A stretch of 64,000 nt of DNA, taken from Halarcobacter anaerophilus (GTDB lineage Bacteria; Campylobacterota; Campylobacteria; Campylobacterales; Arcobacteraceae). The notes below the pieces were generated by a model, which had not been told where the DNA came from, ran no database searches, and saw only the letters and a list, made by a program, of their open reading frames with translations. Positions 9,256-19,360 of the stretch are shown here, one piece after another (the stretch's first letter is position 1; the number at the start of each line of letters is the position of its first letter). The stretch covers positions 620,001-684,000 of the forward strand of contig NZ_CP041070.1 in the NCBI RefSeq assembly GCF_006459125.1, written 5' to 3'. Position numbers and translations under genes: made by a program.

Positions 9256-10454
9256 CAGAATACTTATTTACAAGTGAAGTTGTAAGCCCGGGGCATCCAG
9301 ATAAGTGTGCAGATATTATTGCTGATTCTATAGTTGATAAACTAATAATGGAAGATAGCGGAAGTAGAGTTGCTTCTGAGGTTTTTGTTGCAGGAAAAAA
9401 TGTTGTAATTGGCGGTGAAGTTAAATCTAAATGCCAATTATCAGATGAAGATTATGAAAAAATAGTAAAAGATACATTGGCAAAAATCGGTTACGACGGT
9501 AAATCATCTTTTACAAAAGAACAATGTTTACATCCTGATGATGTAAAAGTTCAAGTTTTATTAAATCAACAAAGTCCGGATATTTCACAAGGAGTTGACC
9601 AAACAACAGGTGAAATAGGAGCAGGTGACCAGGGGATTATGTTTGGATTCGCATCAAGTGAAACAGCAGATTTAATGCCCGCAGCGATTACATATGCAAG
9701 AATGCTTGCAGAAAAAGTTTATAATTATGCTTTAAATCATAAACATAAACTAGGTGTTGATATTAAAACTCAGGTTACTATTGATTATGGAACAAAAGAG
9801 AATTTTGAGAATTGCAAACCTCAAAAAATCCATACAATAGTCGTAAGTGCACCTTCAGTTGAAGGAATGCCTATTGAAGAAGTAAGAGAGTTGATTCAAG
9901 GATTAATTGATGATACGGGATTACCTCCAAGAATGTATAAAAAAGATGAAACAATAATTCATATAAATCCTACGGGAAGATATGTAAACCATTCAAGTTT
10001 GCATGACAGCGGACTTACAGGTAGAAAACTTATTGTTGACTCATTTGGCGGATACTCTCCTATAGGTGGAGGAGCACAATCAAGTAAAGATTATACGAAA
10101 GTTGATAGAAGCGGTCTTTATGCTGCAAGATGGCTTGCAAAAAATATAGTCGCAGCGGGACTTGCTAAAAAAGCTATTGTTCAAATCTCTTATGCAATAG
10201 GTCTTGCAAGACCTACATCTGTTGCTGTTGATACAATGGGAACAGGTACAAAATTAACCGATGAAGAGCTTTCGAAGTTTGTTATGGGAGAATATGCTTT
10301 AACTCCAAGATGGATAACCGAAAAATTCGGTTTAGATAAACCTTCTGAAGAGACTTTCCTTTATGCTGATGTTGCAGCAAGAGGTCAAGTAGGACAAAGC
10401 GATTATCCGTGGGAAAGACTTGACGAAGTTGATAAGTTTAAAAGTTTAGTATAA
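9243..10454 (+). CDS. metK: S-adenosylmethionine synthetase
   Basis: MetK makes S-adenosylmethionine from methionine and ATP. The 403-residue protein has the hallmark SEVVSPGHPDKCADIIADS, GAGDQGIMFGFA, the loop region FGGYSPIGGGA and the C-terminal DYPWERLDEVDK. I chose ATG at 9243 because AGGA lies 8 bases upstream and the family begins just before the F-TSE segment; an in-frame upstream start at 9195 would add 16 residues of low-complexity sequence (MENKNGKQYRKTK) encoded by a short direct repeat. It is followed 15 bases later by accD. Confidence 0.97.
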   Translation: MENKTEYLFTSEVVSPGHPDKCADIIADSIVDKLIMEDSGSRVASEVFVAGKNVVIGGEVKSKCQLSDEDYEKIVKDTLAKIGYDGKSSFTKEQCLHPDDVKVQVLLNQQSPDISQGVDQTTGEIGAGDQGIMFGFASSETADLMPAAITYARMLAEKVYNYALNHKHKLGVDIKTQVTIDYGTKENFENCKPQKIHTIVVSAPSVEGMPIEEVRELIQGLIDDTGLPPRMYKKDETIIHINPTGRYVNHSSLHDSGLTGRKLIVDSFGGYSPIGGGAQSSKDYTKVDRSGLYAARWLAKNIVAAGLAKKAIVQISYAIGLARPTSVAVDTMGTGTKLTDEELSKFVMGEYALTPRWITEKFGLDKPSEETFLYADVAARGQVGQSDYPWERLDEVDKFKSLV

Positions 10455-10469
10455 ATAGAGGAATATATA

Positions 10470-11339
10470 ATGGATTTAAAAAACCTGTTTAGTAAAATTA
10501 CGTTTGACAGTAAAAACAAAGAACAACCTACAAAAAGCGATGCACCTACACACTGGATAAAATGCCCGGAATGTTCTGCACTAATGTTTTTCAAAGAGGT
10601 TGAAAATCAAAATAATATCTGCCCTAAATGTAATTTTCATATGAGAATTGGTGCAAAAAGAAGATTAGAAATATTAGCTGATGCTAACTCATTTATTGAG
10701 TATGATTCTGATTTAAAACCAATTGATCCATTAAAATTCGTTGATAAAAAATCTTATAAAAAAAGACTCGACGAAGCATTTAAAAAGACAGGAAGAAACT
10801 CAGCCGCTCTTAGCGGTGAGTGTACAATGAACGGCGTAGCTGTTCAAATAGTTGTATTTGATTTTGCCTTTATGGGTGGAAGTTTAGGTTCTGTTGAAGG
10901 TGAAAAAATCGTAAGAGCAGTAAATAGAGCTATAGAAAAAGAACAAGGATTGATAATAGTATCTGCTTCAGGCGGTGCTAGAATGCAAGAATCAACTTTT
11001 TCATTAATGCAAATGGCAAAAACTTCAGCCGCATTGAAAAAAATGGATGAAGCAAAATTGCCTTTTATCTCTGTTTTAACCGACCCTACAATGGGAGGAG
11101 TTTCTGCTTCTTTTGCTTTTTTAGGTGATATTATTATGGCAGAACCGGGCGCTCTTGTAGGATTTGCGGGACAAAGAGTTATTAAACAAACAATCGGAGC
11201 AGATTTACCCGAAGGCTTCCAAAGAGCGGAATTTTTACTTGAAAAAGGTTCGATTGATATGGTTGTTAACAGAAATGATATGAAAAAAACATTATCTGAT
11301 TTGTTAACACTATTTTACAAAAACAGCGAGGCATGTTAA
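10470..11339 (+). CDS. accD: Acetyl-CoA carboxylase carboxyltransferase subunit beta
   Basis: AccD transfers the carboxyl group from biotin to acetyl-CoA to form malonyl-CoA for fatty acid synthesis, together with AccA. The 289-residue protein carries the N-terminal zinc ribbon (CPECSALMFFKE, then CPKCNFHMR) and the crotonase-like core with SASGGARMQES, TDPTMGGVSASFA and GFAGQRVIKQT. Length and motifs are standard. It follows metK closely and precedes rlmH by 23 bases. The other subunits are not in the window. Confidence 0.97.
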   Translation: MDLKNLFSKITFDSKNKEQPTKSDAPTHWIKCPECSALMFFKEVENQNNICPKCNFHMRIGAKRRLEILADANSFIEYDSDLKPIDPLKFVDKKSYKKRLDEAFKKTGRNSAALSGECTMNGVAVQIVVFDFAFMGGSLGSVEGEKIVRAVNRAIEKEQGLIIVSASGGARMQESTFSLMQMAKTSAALKKMDEAKLPFISVLTDPTMGGVSASFAFLGDIIMAEPGALVGFAGQRVIKQTIGADLPEGFQRAEFLLEKGSIDMVVNRNDMKKTLSDLLTLFYKNSEAC

Positions 11340-11362
11340 ATCAGTATATCTAAAGCTTTCTT

Positions 11363-11821
11363 ATGGCAAAAATAAATATTTATGCAATAGTAAAACCCAA
11401 TAGAGATGAATTCGATAAGTTAGCCAATGAATTTATCAAAATGTGTTCAAAATTTGCAAAAGTAGAAGTTCATGCAATATTTAATAAAAGCATTGCAAAA
11501 GCTCAAACTATAAATGAAACAGAAGCTCAAAAATCATATACCCAAGCTTTTTTGCCATATATGAAAGGTCATTGTATTGCTTTAGATGTATTAGGAAAAA
11601 AAATCGATAGTTTTGAATTCTCAAAATTGATTACAAATTCAAGTGAAGTCAATTTTTTTATAGGTGGTGCATATGGTTTTGAAAGAGATTTCTTAAAAAA
11701 ATGTGACACAATAATTAGTCTGAGCTCTTTAACAATGGCTCATAAAATAGTAACTTTAGTTCTTCTTGAACAGATATTTAGAGGATTAGCAATAAAAAAT
11801 AACCACCCCTATCATAAGTAA
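11363..11821 (+). CDS. rlmH: 23S rRNA pseudouridine-1915 N3-methyltransferase
   Basis: RlmH is a SPOUT methyltransferase that uses S-adenosylmethionine to methylate pseudouridine 1915 in helix 69 of 23S rRNA. The 152-residue protein shows the SPOUT knot signature: FFIGGAYGFERDF, then SLSSLTMAHKIVTLVLLEQI and the C-terminal NNHPYHK. Length is normal. It lies between accD and a dksA-like gene; the same order is, as I recall, found in Campylobacter. Confidence 0.95.
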   Translation: MAKINIYAIVKPNRDEFDKLANEFIKMCSKFAKVEVHAIFNKSIAKAQTINETEAQKSYTQAFLPYMKGHCIALDVLGKKIDSFEFSKLITNSSEVNFFIGGAYGFERDFLKKCDTIISLSSLTMAHKIVTLVLLEQIFRGLAIKNNHPYHK

Positions 11822-11870
11822 TTTATAATTTTTTTTGTATAATTGCAAAATTTTTTTAATAGGGTATAAT

Positions 11871-12224
11871 ATGGCTAACACTAAACAGATTGAAGAACTG
11901 AGGAATATCTTACTTGAAAGAAAAGATAAGATTACGAAAAACATTCAAGGAAGTAGAGAAAGTATAGATTCTTTAAAAGATTCTGAGTGCAGAGATGATT
12001 ATGATTTTGCAGAGGTTTCAAGCGATAGTTTCAAAGAAGGAATTATTGCAAATCAACAAATCACGGAATTAAAAGAGATAGAAGATGCTCTTAAAAGAAT
12101 TGAAAACGGAACTTACGGAATTTGCGAAATGTGTGATGAACCAATTGCAATCGGCAGATTAAGAGCAAAGCCCTTTGCAAAGTTTTGTACACCTTGTAGA
12201 GAAATTTATGAAGTAGAAAAATAA
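11871..12224 (+). CDS. dksA: DksA/TraR-type zinc-finger transcription factor
   Basis: The 117-residue protein has an N-terminal coiled-coil helix pair, with DSLKDSECRDDYDFAEVSSD at the expected acidic tip region, and a C-terminal four-cysteine zinc finger (CEMCDEPI...FCTPCREIY). DksA proteins bind in the RNA polymerase secondary channel and, with ppGpp, adjust rRNA and amino-acid promoters. It is shorter than E. coli DksA (151 residues) but normal for this lineage. The ATG at 11871 is preferred to an upstream in-frame start at 11835 because AGGG lies 7 bases upstream. Confidence 0.9.
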   Translation: MANTKQIEELRNILLERKDKITKNIQGSRESIDSLKDSECRDDYDFAEVSSDSFKEGIIANQQITELKEIEDALKRIENGTYGICEMCDEPIAIGRLRAKPFAKFCTPCREIYEVEK

Positions 12225-12241
12225 GATATAAAGGATTAGAA

Positions 12242-13258
12242 GTGGGACTTAAAGCATATATTGGCTTTTCACTATTATTTATTTTGGTAATAGGAATTGC
12301 TATTTTTAGTATGGAAGCAGGATATTATGAAATAAACTTTTTTGATATTTCATTTAATTTACCTATTGTTGTATGGGTATTATTACCGGTCATTATTCTA
12401 TTTGTTTTAAGTCTTTTACATCTACTTTTTTATGGAACATTAAACTACTGCAGAAGTAAAGCATTTGTAAAAGATGAAGAGACTTTTGTAGCTTCGATTA
12501 GAAGTTTCTTATTACAAAAAGAGGAAAAATTTAAATTTAAAACAAAAGGATATAAAAAAATATTCAGAGTTTTAAGTCAATTGAAACTTGATGTAAAAGA
12601 TACGGCTTTTACATCAAGTAGTGAAGATTTAAATAAAGCCGTTTCTGCAATAAAAGATATAAAAGACGGAAAATTTGTAAACGACAGATCTTTGAAATTA
12701 GATGCTAACAGTGAACTTGCAAAACAGAATTTAATTAATAAAATAAATGAACAAACAGATTACTCTTTAGATGTATTAAAAAAAGTTGAAAACTATTCTG
12801 AAGATGTAGTGAAAATTGCCTTTTTAAATGTTGTAAAAGACAAAGCAATGACAACTGTCAAAAAAGTTTATACAAACGTAAAACTTGACAGGGAAATGGC
12901 ATTTAAACTCTTTTTAAAAGATATTGAAAATATTGAGTTTGGTTTAACAAATGAAGAGATTTTAAAAATTACAAAATCGTTAAACTATTCAAAAAGTGAA
13001 TACCTGACTTTAGCAAAACTTTATAAAGAGGTTTTATCTCCTGATAAAATAATAGAACTTTTTGAAACTATTTCAAATGAAGTAGAAGAAGCAGTTGAAG
13101 CATATTTATATATACTTTGTGAACTTGAAATGATTGATAAAGTGAGAGAAATATTAAGCGGATACAATAGCGATGAATTGTTGGCATTTAGAGCCTTAAT
13201 AGATTTAAAAGAGGCTGGAAAACAGTACTCGTTAGATGATATCTCATATAATAATTAA
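12242..13258 (+). CDS. Conserved membrane protein of unknown function
   Basis: I do not recognise a named family for this 338-residue protein. Two membrane segments lie near the N-terminus (about residues 5-24 and 38-62, the latter VVWVLLPVIILFVLSLLHLLF). The remaining 270 residues are charged and mostly helical, probably cytoplasmic. The start is GTG at 12242 with AAGGA about 7 bases upstream. The stop overlaps the dusB start (TAATG), so translation is coupled. A membrane protein at this position between dksA and dusB is, as I recall, conserved in Campylobacter, which argues that it is real. Confidence 0.85.
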   Translation: MGLKAYIGFSLLFILVIGIAIFSMEAGYYEINFFDISFNLPIVVWVLLPVIILFVLSLLHLLFYGTLNYCRSKAFVKDEETFVASIRSFLLQKEEKFKFKTKGYKKIFRVLSQLKLDVKDTAFTSSSEDLNKAVSAIKDIKDGKFVNDRSLKLDANSELAKQNLINKINEQTDYSLDVLKKVENYSEDVVKIAFLNVVKDKAMTTVKKVYTNVKLDREMAFKLFLKDIENIEFGLTNEEILKITKSLNYSKSEYLTLAKLYKEVLSPDKIIELFETISNEVEEAVEAYLYILCELEMIDKVREILSGYNSDELLAFRALIDLKEAGKQYSLDDISYNN

Positions 13259-14190
13259 TGAATAAAAAAATTGATTTCAGCCAGCCTTTAATGGTGCTGG
13301 CTCCACTTGCAGGATATACGGATTTACCTTTTCGTTCTGTTGTTAAAAAATTCGGTGCAGATGTAACTATTTCTGAAATGATATCTTCAAATGCGCTTGT
13401 TTACAAGTCTGAAAAAACAAGAAAAATGATTGAAAAATCTCCAAGCGAAGATCCCTATATCGTACAAATTGCGGGAAATAAAGTAGAACTAATAAGAGAT
13501 GCCGTTGAAATACTTAATGATATCGAAGGAATCGACGGGATTGATTTAAACTGCGGATGCCCTGCACCTAAAGTTTTTAATCACGGTTCAGGTTCAAATC
13601 TTTTAGGAGATTTAAAAAAGTTAGAAGAGATATTAGGAACTGTTAAAAAATACAATAAAAAACAGTATACAACAGCAAAAGTAAGAATAGGTGTAAATGA
13701 AAAAACACCTGTGGAAATTGCAAAAGCAGTTGAAGCCTGCGGTGTAGATTATATGGCAGTTCACGGAAGAACAAGAGCCGGAAAATATAAAGCACCTGTT
13801 GATTACGATGCAATAAAAAAAATGAAAGAAGCCGTAGCTATTCCTGTTATTGCAAACGGTGATATAAAAGATTATGAAAAAGCTAAAGAGGTTTTAAAGT
13901 ACACAAACGCTGACGGAGTTATGATAGGACGAGCGGCAATTGGAAAACCTTGGATTTTTTATCAGCTAAAACATGGAATTGAGAATATAACGGAAGATAA
14001 GAAAAAAGAGATTATCTTAGAACATTTCGATGAAGTATTGAAATTCCACGGCGATCATGGGGCAATAATGTTTAGAAAACTTCTTCACTCTTACTCTAAA
14101 GGTTATAAAGGTGCTGCCGAATTTAGAGATATAATAAATAGAATATCAGAACCTAAAATTATGAGGGATATGATAGAAAACTTTTTTTAA
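13258..14190 (+). CDS. dusB: tRNA-dihydrouridine synthase
   Basis: This 310-residue flavoprotein reduces specific uridines in tRNA to dihydrouridine using NADPH and FMN. Signatures are PLMVLAPLAGYTDLPFR at the N-terminus, GIDLNCGCPAPKVF with the catalytic cysteine, VHGRTRAGKY and IANGDI...ADGVMIGRAAIGKPW in the phosphate-binding part of the TIM barrel. The ATG overlaps the stop of the preceding membrane protein gene. It is DusB-like, but assigning the exact uridine needs comparison with characterised members. Confidence 0.92.
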   Translation: MNKKIDFSQPLMVLAPLAGYTDLPFRSVVKKFGADVTISEMISSNALVYKSEKTRKMIEKSPSEDPYIVQIAGNKVELIRDAVEILNDIEGIDGIDLNCGCPAPKVFNHGSGSNLLGDLKKLEEILGTVKKYNKKQYTTAKVRIGVNEKTPVEIAKAVEACGVDYMAVHGRTRAGKYKAPVDYDAIKKMKEAVAIPVIANGDIKDYEKAKEVLKYTNADGVMIGRAAIGKPWIFYQLKHGIENITEDKKKEIILEHFDEVLKFHGDHGAIMFRKLLHSYSKGYKGAAEFRDIINRISEPKIMRDMIENFF

Positions 14191-14234
14191 AAACTTTTTA
14201 GATAAAATATTAAACTTTTTTCAAAGGATAATAT

Positions 14235-15041
14235 TTGTCGGAATACTACTATGAATTAATAATAACCCCATCGAAAAATTATGAAGTTTTTCTTGAGCTG
14301 CTTAATTCTTTGCTAAGTGAAGCATTAGAAGAGAGCAATAACTCAATTATTGCAAGAAGCGAAGATGATTTAAGTGATATTGAATACGGAATTAAAGAGT
14401 TTTCAAAAGCAGTAGGTATTGAGTGTAAAACAGTCTTGACAAAAAAGAAAAACATTGATTGGATTAAACAGTATCAAGATTCGGTAAAAGCAGTAGAAGT
14501 CGGTAAATTCTATGTAAGACCTTCTTGGAATAAAGAAAAAGAGGATAAAATAAATATCATTATTGATCCTGCTCTATCTTTCGGTTCAGGACATCATGAA
14601 ACAACTTCAAGTTGCCTAGAAGCAATAAGCGAGTATGTAAAAAAAGATGATGAAGTATTAGATGTGGGAACAGGAAGCGGTATTTTAGCAATAGCAGCGT
14701 CGAAGCTTGGTGCTAAAGTTGATATATGTGATACGGATGAAGTCTGTATCAAAGATACAAAAACAAATTATAATTTAAATAATGTTATATTTAACAAATC
14801 ATGGTTAGGAAGCGCTAATAAAGCAGAAAAAAAATATAATGTCGTAATAGCAAATATTGTTGCTGATGTATTAGTTCTTATATCTAAAGATTTGAAAAAC
14901 TGCTTAAAAGATAATGGTATTTTAATAATATCAGGGATATTGGACAAACATATTGATAAGGTTTTAAAAAAATTTGAAGATATAGAGCAGTTAAAACTAA
15001 TCCACAAAAATGAGTGGATAACTGTAGTATTTAAAAAATAA
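14235..15041 (+). CDS. prmA: Ribosomal protein L11 methyltransferase
   Basis: PrmA methylates ribosomal protein L11 using S-adenosylmethionine. The 268-residue protein shows DPALSFGSGHHETTSSCLEA, the characteristic PrmA motif preceding motif I (VLDVGTGSGILAIAASKLGA), then ANIVADVLV as the catalytic NxxxD-like strand. The predicted start is TTG at 14235, with AAGGATA about 7 bases upstream; no better ATG precedes the conserved region. It lies 17 bases before ftsH. The prmA-ftsH order is, as I recall, conserved in Campylobacter. Confidence 0.93.
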   Translation: MSEYYYELIITPSKNYEVFLELLNSLLSEALEESNNSIIARSEDDLSDIEYGIKEFSKAVGIECKTVLTKKKNIDWIKQYQDSVKAVEVGKFYVRPSWNKEKEDKINIIIDPALSFGSGHHETTSSCLEAISEYVKKDDEVLDVGTGSGILAIAASKLGAKVDICDTDEVCIKDTKTNYNLNNVIFNKSWLGSANKAEKKYNVVIANIVADVLVLISKDLKNCLKDNGILIISGILDKHIDKVLKKFEDIEQLKLIHKNEWITVVFKK

Positions 15042-15058
15042 AAGGAGAGTAATATTTA

Positions 15059-17101
15059 ATGGCTGATAAAAATAATAAAAATAGTGGAGATAATAACAAC
15101 AATTTTTTTAATAACAATCCGCTTTTAGTTTTTGTGATATTTTCAATAGTCACAATCTTTGTTTTTAAGGCGATTTTCCCTGAAGGAAATGACCAATCAA
15201 TGATGTCTCAAAGTAGCGGACTGTCAAGTTTCGGACAAACAAAAAACAAAACAGTTCCTTATTCGGACTTAAAAAAATTGATAAACTCAAATTCTATTGA
15301 GTATGTTGGAATAGGAAATACTCAAATAAAAGCTGTAAGTAAACCGTCAAACGGTCAAGTTACGACTTATACGGTAAGAAGAGTAGTTCCTGATGATACT
15401 TTAATTCCTACTTTGGAGCAAAAAGGTATTGCCTACGGAGGAATAAACGAAGAAAATCTATTAGCTGATATATTGTTTGGCTGGGTTTTACCTATTTTTA
15501 TATTCTTTGCAATTTGGATGTTCTTAGCTAGAAGAATGTCAAAATCAATGGGCGGAGGTTCAGGAGGAATCTTAGGAATCGGAAGTTCTAAAAAAATGAT
15601 AAATTCCGAAAAACCGAATGTAACTTTTGATGATATGGCAGGGAATCAAGAAGCAAAAGAAGAGGTTCAAGAAGTAGTTGATTTTCTTTCTGCTCCTGAC
15701 AGATATATAAAACTTGGTGCGCAGATTCCAAAAGGTGTGTTATTAGTAGGACCTCCGGGTACAGGTAAAACACTTTTAGCTAAAGCTGTTGCAGGGGAAG
15801 CAGATGTTCAATTCTTATCAGTTTCAGGTTCAGCTTTTATCGAAATGTTCGTAGGGGTTGGAGCAAGTAGGGTTAGAGATCTTTTTGAACAAGCAAAAAA
15901 AGTGGCTCCTGCTATTATTTTTATCGATGAAATTGATGCAATCGGTAAAAGTAGAGCTTCTGGTGGACCTATGGGTGGAAATGATGAAAGGGAACAAACC
16001 CTGAATCAACTTTTGGCAGAAATGGACGGATTCTCAACAGAAGCTGCACCTGTAATTGTTCTTGCAGCTACAAATAGACCTGAAGTTTTAGATCCTGCAT
16101 TACTTAGACCGGGAAGATTTGATAGACAAGTTTTAGTTGATAAACCTGACTTTGAAGGTAGAAAAGAGATTTTAAATGTTCATATCAAAAATGTAAAACT
16201 TGGTCGTGACGTAGATTTGGTAGAAGTTGCAAGAATGACAGCAGGACTGGCAGGAGCAGATTTAGCAAATATCGTTAATGAAGCTGCTCTTTTAGCGGGA
16301 CGTGCATCTAAAGAAGAGGTAAATGCAGAAGATTTCAAAGAAGCTGTTGAAAGACAAATTGCAGGATTAGAAAAGAAATCAAGAAGAATCTCACCAAAAG
16401 AGAGAAAAATTGTGGCTTATCACGAATCAGGTCATGCAGTAATTGCAGAGATTACAAAAGGTGCTAAAAAAGTAAATAAAGTATCTATTGTACCAAGAGG
16501 TTTAGCTGCACTTGGATATACGTTAAATACTCCTGAAGAGAATAAATACTTAATGCAAAAACATGAACTTATCGCAGAAGTAGATACTCTATTAGGTGGA
16601 CGTGCTGCTGAAGAGGTATTTATAGGTGAAATAAGTACAGGTGCAGGAAACGACTTAGAAAGAGCAACTGATATTATAAAATCAATGGCAACAATCTACG
16701 GAATGAGTGATATTGTCGGACTTATGGTATTAGAAAAGAGACAAAATCAGTTCTTAGGCGGTCAAACACAAAAAGATTTTTCTGATGAGATGGCAAAAAA
16801 TCTTGATGAATATGTAAAAAGAGTCTTAGATGACAGATATCAAGCTGTATTACAAGAATTAAGAGATAATAACGATGCAATTGAAGAGATGGTAAAAGAG
16901 CTTCTTGATGTTGAAGTAATAACAGGGCAAAGAGTAAGAGATATTATCAAAGCTCACGGCGGAGAAGTATTTGAAGAAGAAGATCTTCATACAGATTCGG
17001 TAAAAGAGGGTGAAGATAAAGAAGATTCTGAAGAGAGTTCTGAAAATAGTGAATCTTCTACTCAAAACAGTGAAGAAGAAAAAAAAGAGGATAAAGAGTA
17101 A
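15059..17101 (+). CDS. ftsH: ATP-dependent zinc metalloprotease FtsH
   Basis: FtsH is a membrane-anchored hexameric AAA+ protease that degrades misfolded membrane proteins and some regulators. The 680-residue protein has an N-terminal membrane segment ([19 protein letters not shown]), a periplasmic region, a second segment near 140-158, Walker A (GPPGTGKT), Walker B ([11 protein letters not shown]), the second region of homology and the zinc site HESGH. The tail after residue 640 is very acidic and low complexity (E, S, D, K), which is common and poorly conserved. The ribosome binding site is AAGGAGAG. Confidence 0.98.
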   Translation: MADKNNKNSGDNNNNFFNNNPLLVFVIFSIVTIFVFKAIFPEGNDQSMMSQSSGLSSFGQTKNKTVPYSDLKKLINSNSIEYVGIGNTQIKAVSKPSNGQVTTYTVRRVVPDDTLIPTLEQKGIAYGGINEENLLADILFGWVLPIFIFFAIWMFLARRMSKSMGGGSGGILGIGSSKKMINSEKPNVTFDDMAGNQEAKEEVQEVVDFLSAPDRYIKLGAQIPKGVLLVGPPGTGKTLLAKAVAGEADVQFLSVSGSAFIEMFVGVGASRVRDLFEQAKKVAPAIIFIDEIDAIGKSRASGGPMGGNDEREQTLNQLLAEMDGFSTEAAPVIVLAATNRPEVLDPALLRPGRFDRQVLVDKPDFEGRKEILNVHIKNVKLGRDVDLVEVARMTAGLAGADLANIVNEAALLAGRASKEEVNAEDFKEAVERQIAGLEKKSRRISPKERKIVAYHESGHAVIAEITKGAKKVNKVSIVPRGLAALGYTLNTPEENKYLMQKHELIAEVDTLLGGRAAEEVFIGEISTGAGNDLERATDIIKSMATIYGMSDIVGLMVLEKRQNQFLGGQTQKDFSDEMAKNLDEYVKRVLDDRYQAVLQELRDNNDAIEEMVKELLDVEVITGQRVRDIIKAHGGEVFEEEDLHTDSVKEGEDKEDSEESSENSESSTQNSEEEKKEDKE

Positions 17102-17106
17102 TTATT

Positions 17107-17697
17107 ATGTTTGATAGTATTGTTGCAAAAGAGGGTAAAAGACCGATTTTAATTATTTTTATAATATTTTTGTTTTTATTTATAATTGATTGTGATTTTT
17201 TAGCATTTTTATCTTTTGTGGCATTACTCTTTTCTATCTTTATATATAGATTTAAATATATAGATATAACTGCACATGAAAAGGACAAAATATATACTCC
17301 CGTTTCAGGGAGAATAAGCTCTATAGACAGTGACGGCTTTAAAAAAAGTATCACGATAGACGTAGGGCTTTGCGATTTGCATATTTTAAGAAGTTTAGAA
17401 GATGCAGAAGTTAAAATCACTCAAAAAAGAGGTATAAATCTACCTCTTGGAACATATAAAGCAAAAAAATTAAACGAACAAATCTTAATTGAATATGATA
17501 AGATAAGTATGGAATTATTATCTTCTTTATGTAACCCTTCAATTAGAATAGAAGAAAAAACAAGTTTTAAAAAAGGTGAAAAAATAGGTATGTTTTTTCA
17601 CGGAAAAGTTATTGTACATCTTGATAAAGATATGCAAGTAAAAGTAAAACTTGGAGAAAAACTTATATCGGGGAAATCAGTTATAGCAACATTTTAA
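17107..17697 (+). CDS. Phosphatidylserine decarboxylase-like membrane protein, catalytic Ser missing
   Basis: The 196-residue protein has two N-terminal membrane segments (about 13-48) followed by a domain that lines up with small Psd proteins: IYTPVSGRISSID, CDLHILRSL, and the C-terminal GEKIGMFFHGKVIVHL. In true Psd the last segment carries a Gly-Ser whose cleavage makes the pyruvoyl cofactor. Here the serine is replaced (HGK), so the protein should not self-process. I infer a non-catalytic or altered role. A Psd-related gene after ftsH is, as I recall, also found in Campylobacter, where pssA follows; pssA is absent at this site here. Confidence 0.7.
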   Translation: MFDSIVAKEGKRPILIIFIIFLFLFIIDCDFLAFLSFVALLFSIFIYRFKYIDITAHEKDKIYTPVSGRISSIDSDGFKKSITIDVGLCDLHILRSLEDAEVKITQKRGINLPLGTYKAKKLNEQILIEYDKISMELLSSLCNPSIRIEEKTSFKKGEKIGMFFHGKVIVHLDKDMQVKVKLGEKLISGKSVIATF

Positions 17698-17741
17698 TAA
17701 TATCTTTTATTTAATTAATATATAAAATGATATTATTTTAA

Positions 17742-19352
17742 ATGCCAAAATATAAAACTAAATTATCAACGATTATTATTCTGTTTTTAACTCTTTTTAT
17801 AGGGATATCTTTTGTTCTTCGTTATTATCTTATTGAAAATACAAAATTAAAATATCTAAAAAACGAACAAATCTTTTTTTACAAACTTCAAAATGAATCA
17901 AACAGTTTATTAACATATATCTTATATCAATATAGTAGTGAAAGAGAAAATCTTAAAAAACTACATCAAAAGGTTGTAAAGTATTTAGTTTCTAACGGAT
18001 ACGATAACTCTTTAGATGAAATATATAATGAGATAAATAAAAATCATCCAAATAAGCCTTACGATATTTATATCACAGATAAAAATTTAACAATAATCAA
18101 TACTACCTATAAGCCTGATTTAGGTTTTAATTTAAGTTTTGCAAAAGAGAGTTTTCTTGAGCATAAAAAAAGAGGAGAGATAGGTGTTTCAGCACCAATA
18201 TTTGAATCATATTCTCAAAAGTTTTTTAGTTATACCGACTCTTTTCTTCCAGATTCAAACAGAGTTGTTCAAGTAAGTTTTAAATATAAAAATGCAGATA
18301 ATAAACTTGAAAAAATCTACTCACTTGTTAATAAAAACAGTACGGTATCAAGTTATAGAGCCTATACAATTTCAAAAGACGGATATATAGGAGACTTTAT
18401 TTTTAAAAAGTTTAAAGGTAGAAAATTATCTTTAGATGAAATGAAAAAAATAAAAAACGATGTTAAAAATATTGTCAAAAAGATGGACAAAAACTTTATA
18501 AAAATAGATAAATCATATAAAACACTATATGCAAAACAACAATCTATAATTTTTGATGATATAAAAATTATTTATAGTCTTACTTTTGATAAAAGTTTTT
18601 TACAAAATGAAATTGATAAAATAGATATTATATACATTATTTTACTCTTAATAGGACTTCTTACAATATATATACTTTTTAAAATAAGAGACAAAGAGAT
18701 ACTACTTAATCAAAAAGATATGTTTATAAAACACTCTGTCCATGAAATAAAAACACCTTTAAGCATAATTCTTTTAAACAATCAACTAAGAGATAAAATA
18801 AAAGGGAAAGATAGTTATTCGCTTAAAATAGAAGGGGCAATAAAAACTCTTAAAAATTCTTATGATGATATGACTTTTTTGATGACTAGAAATAAATTGG
18901 ATTATTCAATCAAAAAAATAGAGTTGTCTAAATGTTTAAAAGAGAGAGTTGAGTATTTTTCTACCATAGCTACGGCTCAAGGAAGAGAGATAAAACTTCA
19001 AATAAACAGTAAGTGTATTGTAAAAATGGATAAAAAAGAGTTGATAAGACTAATAGATAATAATCTGTCAAATGCAATAAAATATAGTAAGTTACATTCC
19101 CTTATAGAAGTTACTTTGGAAAACAATATATTAAATTTCACAAGTCAAGGAGATAAAATTGTCGATAAAAAGGCAATTTTTGATAAATATAAAAGAGAAA
19201 ACAGTTCAATAGGAGGTCATGGATTAGGATTAAGTATAGTAAAAGATATTACACAAAAATATAATATAAAAAAAGATGTAATATCTAAAAAAGGAGTAAA
19301 TAGTTTTATTTATTATCTTAACTGCCACAATCCTGCCACGAAAAAAGATTAA
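17742..19352 (+). CDS. Membrane sensor histidine kinase
   Basis: The 536-residue kinase has a first membrane segment at residues 8-27, a periplasmic sensor region of about 260 residues and a second segment (IYIILLLIGLLTIYILF). The HisKA motif is SVHEIKTPLSIILLNNQ with the phosphorylated His near 334. The ATP domain shows DNNLSNAIKYS (N box) and GGHGLGLSIV (G2 box). It is the partner of the OmpR-type regulator 8 bases downstream. No clear ribosome binding site precedes the ATG. The signal is unknown; the next gene after the regulator is a flagellin, which is only a contextual hint. Confidence 0.92.
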   Translation: MPKYKTKLSTIIILFLTLFIGISFVLRYYLIENTKLKYLKNEQIFFYKLQNESNSLLTYILYQYSSERENLKKLHQKVVKYLVSNGYDNSLDEIYNEINKNHPNKPYDIYITDKNLTIINTTYKPDLGFNLSFAKESFLEHKKRGEIGVSAPIFESYSQKFFSYTDSFLPDSNRVVQVSFKYKNADNKLEKIYSLVNKNSTVSSYRAYTISKDGYIGDFIFKKFKGRKLSLDEMKKIKNDVKNIVKKMDKNFIKIDKSYKTLYAKQQSIIFDDIKIIYSLTFDKSFLQNEIDKIDIIYIILLLIGLLTIYILFKIRDKEILLNQKDMFIKHSVHEIKTPLSIILLNNQLRDKIKGKDSYSLKIEGAIKTLKNSYDDMTFLMTRNKLDYSIKKIELSKCLKERVEYFSTIATAQGREIKLQINSKCIVKMDKKELIRLIDNNLSNAIKYSKLHSLIEVTLENNILNFTSQGDKIVDKKAIFDKYKRENSSIGGHGLGLSIVKDITQKYNIKKDVISKKGVNSFIYYLNCHNPATKKD

Positions 19353-19360
19353 AATGCCAT

